Shown in pieces: positions 62,751 to 64,000 of a stretch of 64,000 nucleotides of DNA. The stretch covers positions 73,827,935-73,891,934 of the forward strand of contig NC_092225.1 in assembly GCF_036320965.1 (NCBI RefSeq), given 5' to 3'. Below the pieces are notes generated by a model. That model was not told the origin of the DNA and did no database searches. It saw only the letters and a program-made list of their open reading frames with translations. Each line of letters begins with the position of its first letter. Position 1 is the stretch's first letter. Both the position numbers and the translations under genes were made by a program. The DNA comes from Panulirus ornatus (Eukaryota > Arthropoda > Malacostraca > Decapoda > Palinuridae).

Positions 62751-63850
62751 AAAAAAAAAGAAAAGTGGTAAAGTAGTAAAGAAAAATTTAAGTAAATGTA
62801 ATAAGAACAAGGGTTTTTAATACAGTAGGGGTTGGGGAAAAATCAATTGGGGGGTAATTTTAAAGGGGGAAAAACTGGGGGAAAATTTGGGGTTTTTAGA
62901 AAATCTGGGGGTGGGTTCGGCAGAGGATGGGAAACCCTGGGAAACGAAAAGAATCAAAAGGGGGGGAGGGGGGGAAAATTTTTGGGAGCCTTGAAAATGT
63001 TTGGAATCGAAACATTTTCCCTTTGGGAAACAAAAAAGGGGAGTTTGAAGGAAAAGTGGGTTTCCAAAAAAAATGGTTTGTATGGTTTTTCGAAAAAAGG
63101 GTTTTAGCTATGGTTAGGGTTTTTGGAAAAGGAAAAAGGGGTTGGGAAAATTTTTTTTTTGCCTGGGGAAAAAGGGGAAAATTTTAAAAAAGGGAAATGT
63201 GTGGGGGAGGTGGGTTTGGGGTTGAAAAAATTTTTAATAACTAAAGGGTAAGAAAAGAAAGGTGTGGAAAATAAAAAAGCGTGGGTTGGAAACCCCGAAA
63301 GGGGGTTTTTTGAAAAGGTTTGGGCAAAAATGGAAAAAAGAGTGAGGGAAAAAATTGACCAAGGGGGTTTTTATGTGTCGGGGTTTGGAGGGAAGAAAAA
63401 GGAAAAAGTTTTTGGGGGGAAAATTGGGGTGGAAAAAAATTGGGGTTAAAAAAGATTTTAAGGAATTGGGGGGCCCCTGGACCTGCAAGGAAAAAAAGGG
63501 TTTTTAAAGGAGGGAAAGGAAAAAGAGTTTTAAATTTGGAGCGGGGTTGGAAAAGGGGTTGACCTTTTTTCAGTTGGAATTTTTAAAATTCAAGGCAAAA
63601 AAGTGAAAACCGGCTGGGGTAAAAAAACCAATGGAAAAAGTTCTTTTGAGGCCCTTTAAAGTGGAAAAAGGGAAAGTGTTTTGGAAATTCCCCGGGGCAT
63701 TATAAAAAAAACAGGCTTTGAAAAACTTTTATGTGAACAAATTTGCACAAAAAGGCCGGAGCCCCCCAAAAGGGGTTTGTTTAAAATTTCCCCCGTGTGG
63801 GGGTTGGCATAATTTTTAATAAAGGCAAGGGCATAATGAAAAAATTAAAG
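62751..63850 (+). mobile_element. Second array unit: degraded counterpart of copy C
   Basis: Starts AAGTGGTAAAGTAGTAAAGAAAAATT like copy C (58463), offset about 4.30 kb, and follows F1 order to the end of coding. Its 3' UTR looks long-type (GTTCTTTTGAGGCCCTTTAAAGTGG, GGCATTATAAAAAAAACAG, AATAAAGGCAAGGGC), unlike clean copy C. Homopolymer-rich errors stop at about 63850. Confidence 0.65.
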
Positions 63851-64000
63851 TTTAAGTGTAAATATTTATATGTCTGACTCTATCAGTTGATGATTAATGA
63901 TGTTTGTATTTGAAGTTGAGATCAATGTATCATATTCCTAACGAATGAGAAGATATGACTAATTTTACAAATGACGCGGTGGTAAAACTATCATTTTTAT
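63851..64000. other. Unassigned DNA of normal quality
   Basis: AT-rich, clean-looking sequence after the degraded stretch. Nothing recognised. Confidence 0.5.

Noticed and set aside
59795..63488. Many short open frames rich in G, K and F in the degraded region
   Set aside because: They arise from homopolymer-type errors in copies of F1 and show no conserved motif.

Overview
This window reads as animal nuclear DNA that is almost wholly repeats; an arthropod, possibly a decapod crustacean, is my best guess from the repeat style (long TA microsatellites, RTE-like LINEs, inverted repeats resembling Penelope-like terminal repeats). That guess is weak. I found no convincing host gene, tRNA, rRNA or CRISPR array. 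Nearly every open frame is a piece of a reverse transcriptase or its antisense shadow.

The dominant element, called F1 here, is a non-LTR retrotransposon (LINE). One polyprotein carries an APE-type endonuclease, a reverse transcriptase (GLRQGC, FADD, FRYLG motifs) and a C-terminal block (WFGHMER, GRPNWRWKDG). More than twenty copies, mostly 5'-truncated, occur on both strands. The most complete lies on the minus strand at 12912-16362 and keeps the endonuclease. The most intact frame (673 aa) is at 28766-30787 on the plus strand. F1 has a long 3' UTR of about 430 bp, a short one of about 190 bp, and one ultra-short form. Most 3' ends run into A-rich or (TA)n tracts.

Other families are a SINE-like element of about 245 bp (1396, 8415, 9384, 10062, 10647 and 34826), a second LINE (F2, 1878-2860), decayed CR1/L2-like LINE relics (16365-16830 minus, 26755-28140 plus), an inverted-repeat element with a hammerhead-like core (3351-3771, 9933-10041, 41428-41583), and a possible Tigger-like transposase tail (52900-53400).

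Layout: 1-11.5 kb is a dense mosaic of F1, SINE, F2 and the inverted element on an older local repeat. 11.5-12.9 kb is quiet. 12.9-16.8 kb is the near-full-length F1 beside a CR1-like relic. 16.8-19.2 kb is quiet. 19.2-23.8 kb holds two F1 copies, and 23.9-24.8 kb an old 31-32 bp minisatellite. 24.8-28.8 kb holds the CR1/L2-like relic. 28.8-35.1 kb is an F1 cluster with the best ORF. 36.8-50.4 kb is a second cluster, and 50.4-54.4 kb is mostly quiet. 54.4-63.85 kb is a tandem array of F1 copies whose second half (from about 59.75 kb) is full of homopolymer-style errors and looks like unpolished assembly. A smaller stretch of the same kind is at 10.89-11.49 kb.

No genes act together here as a pathway. 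What the window shows is the life history of one LINE family: truncation, insertion into its own A/TA tails, 3' UTR deletion variants, recurrent CGA to TGA nonsense changes, and tandem amplification.
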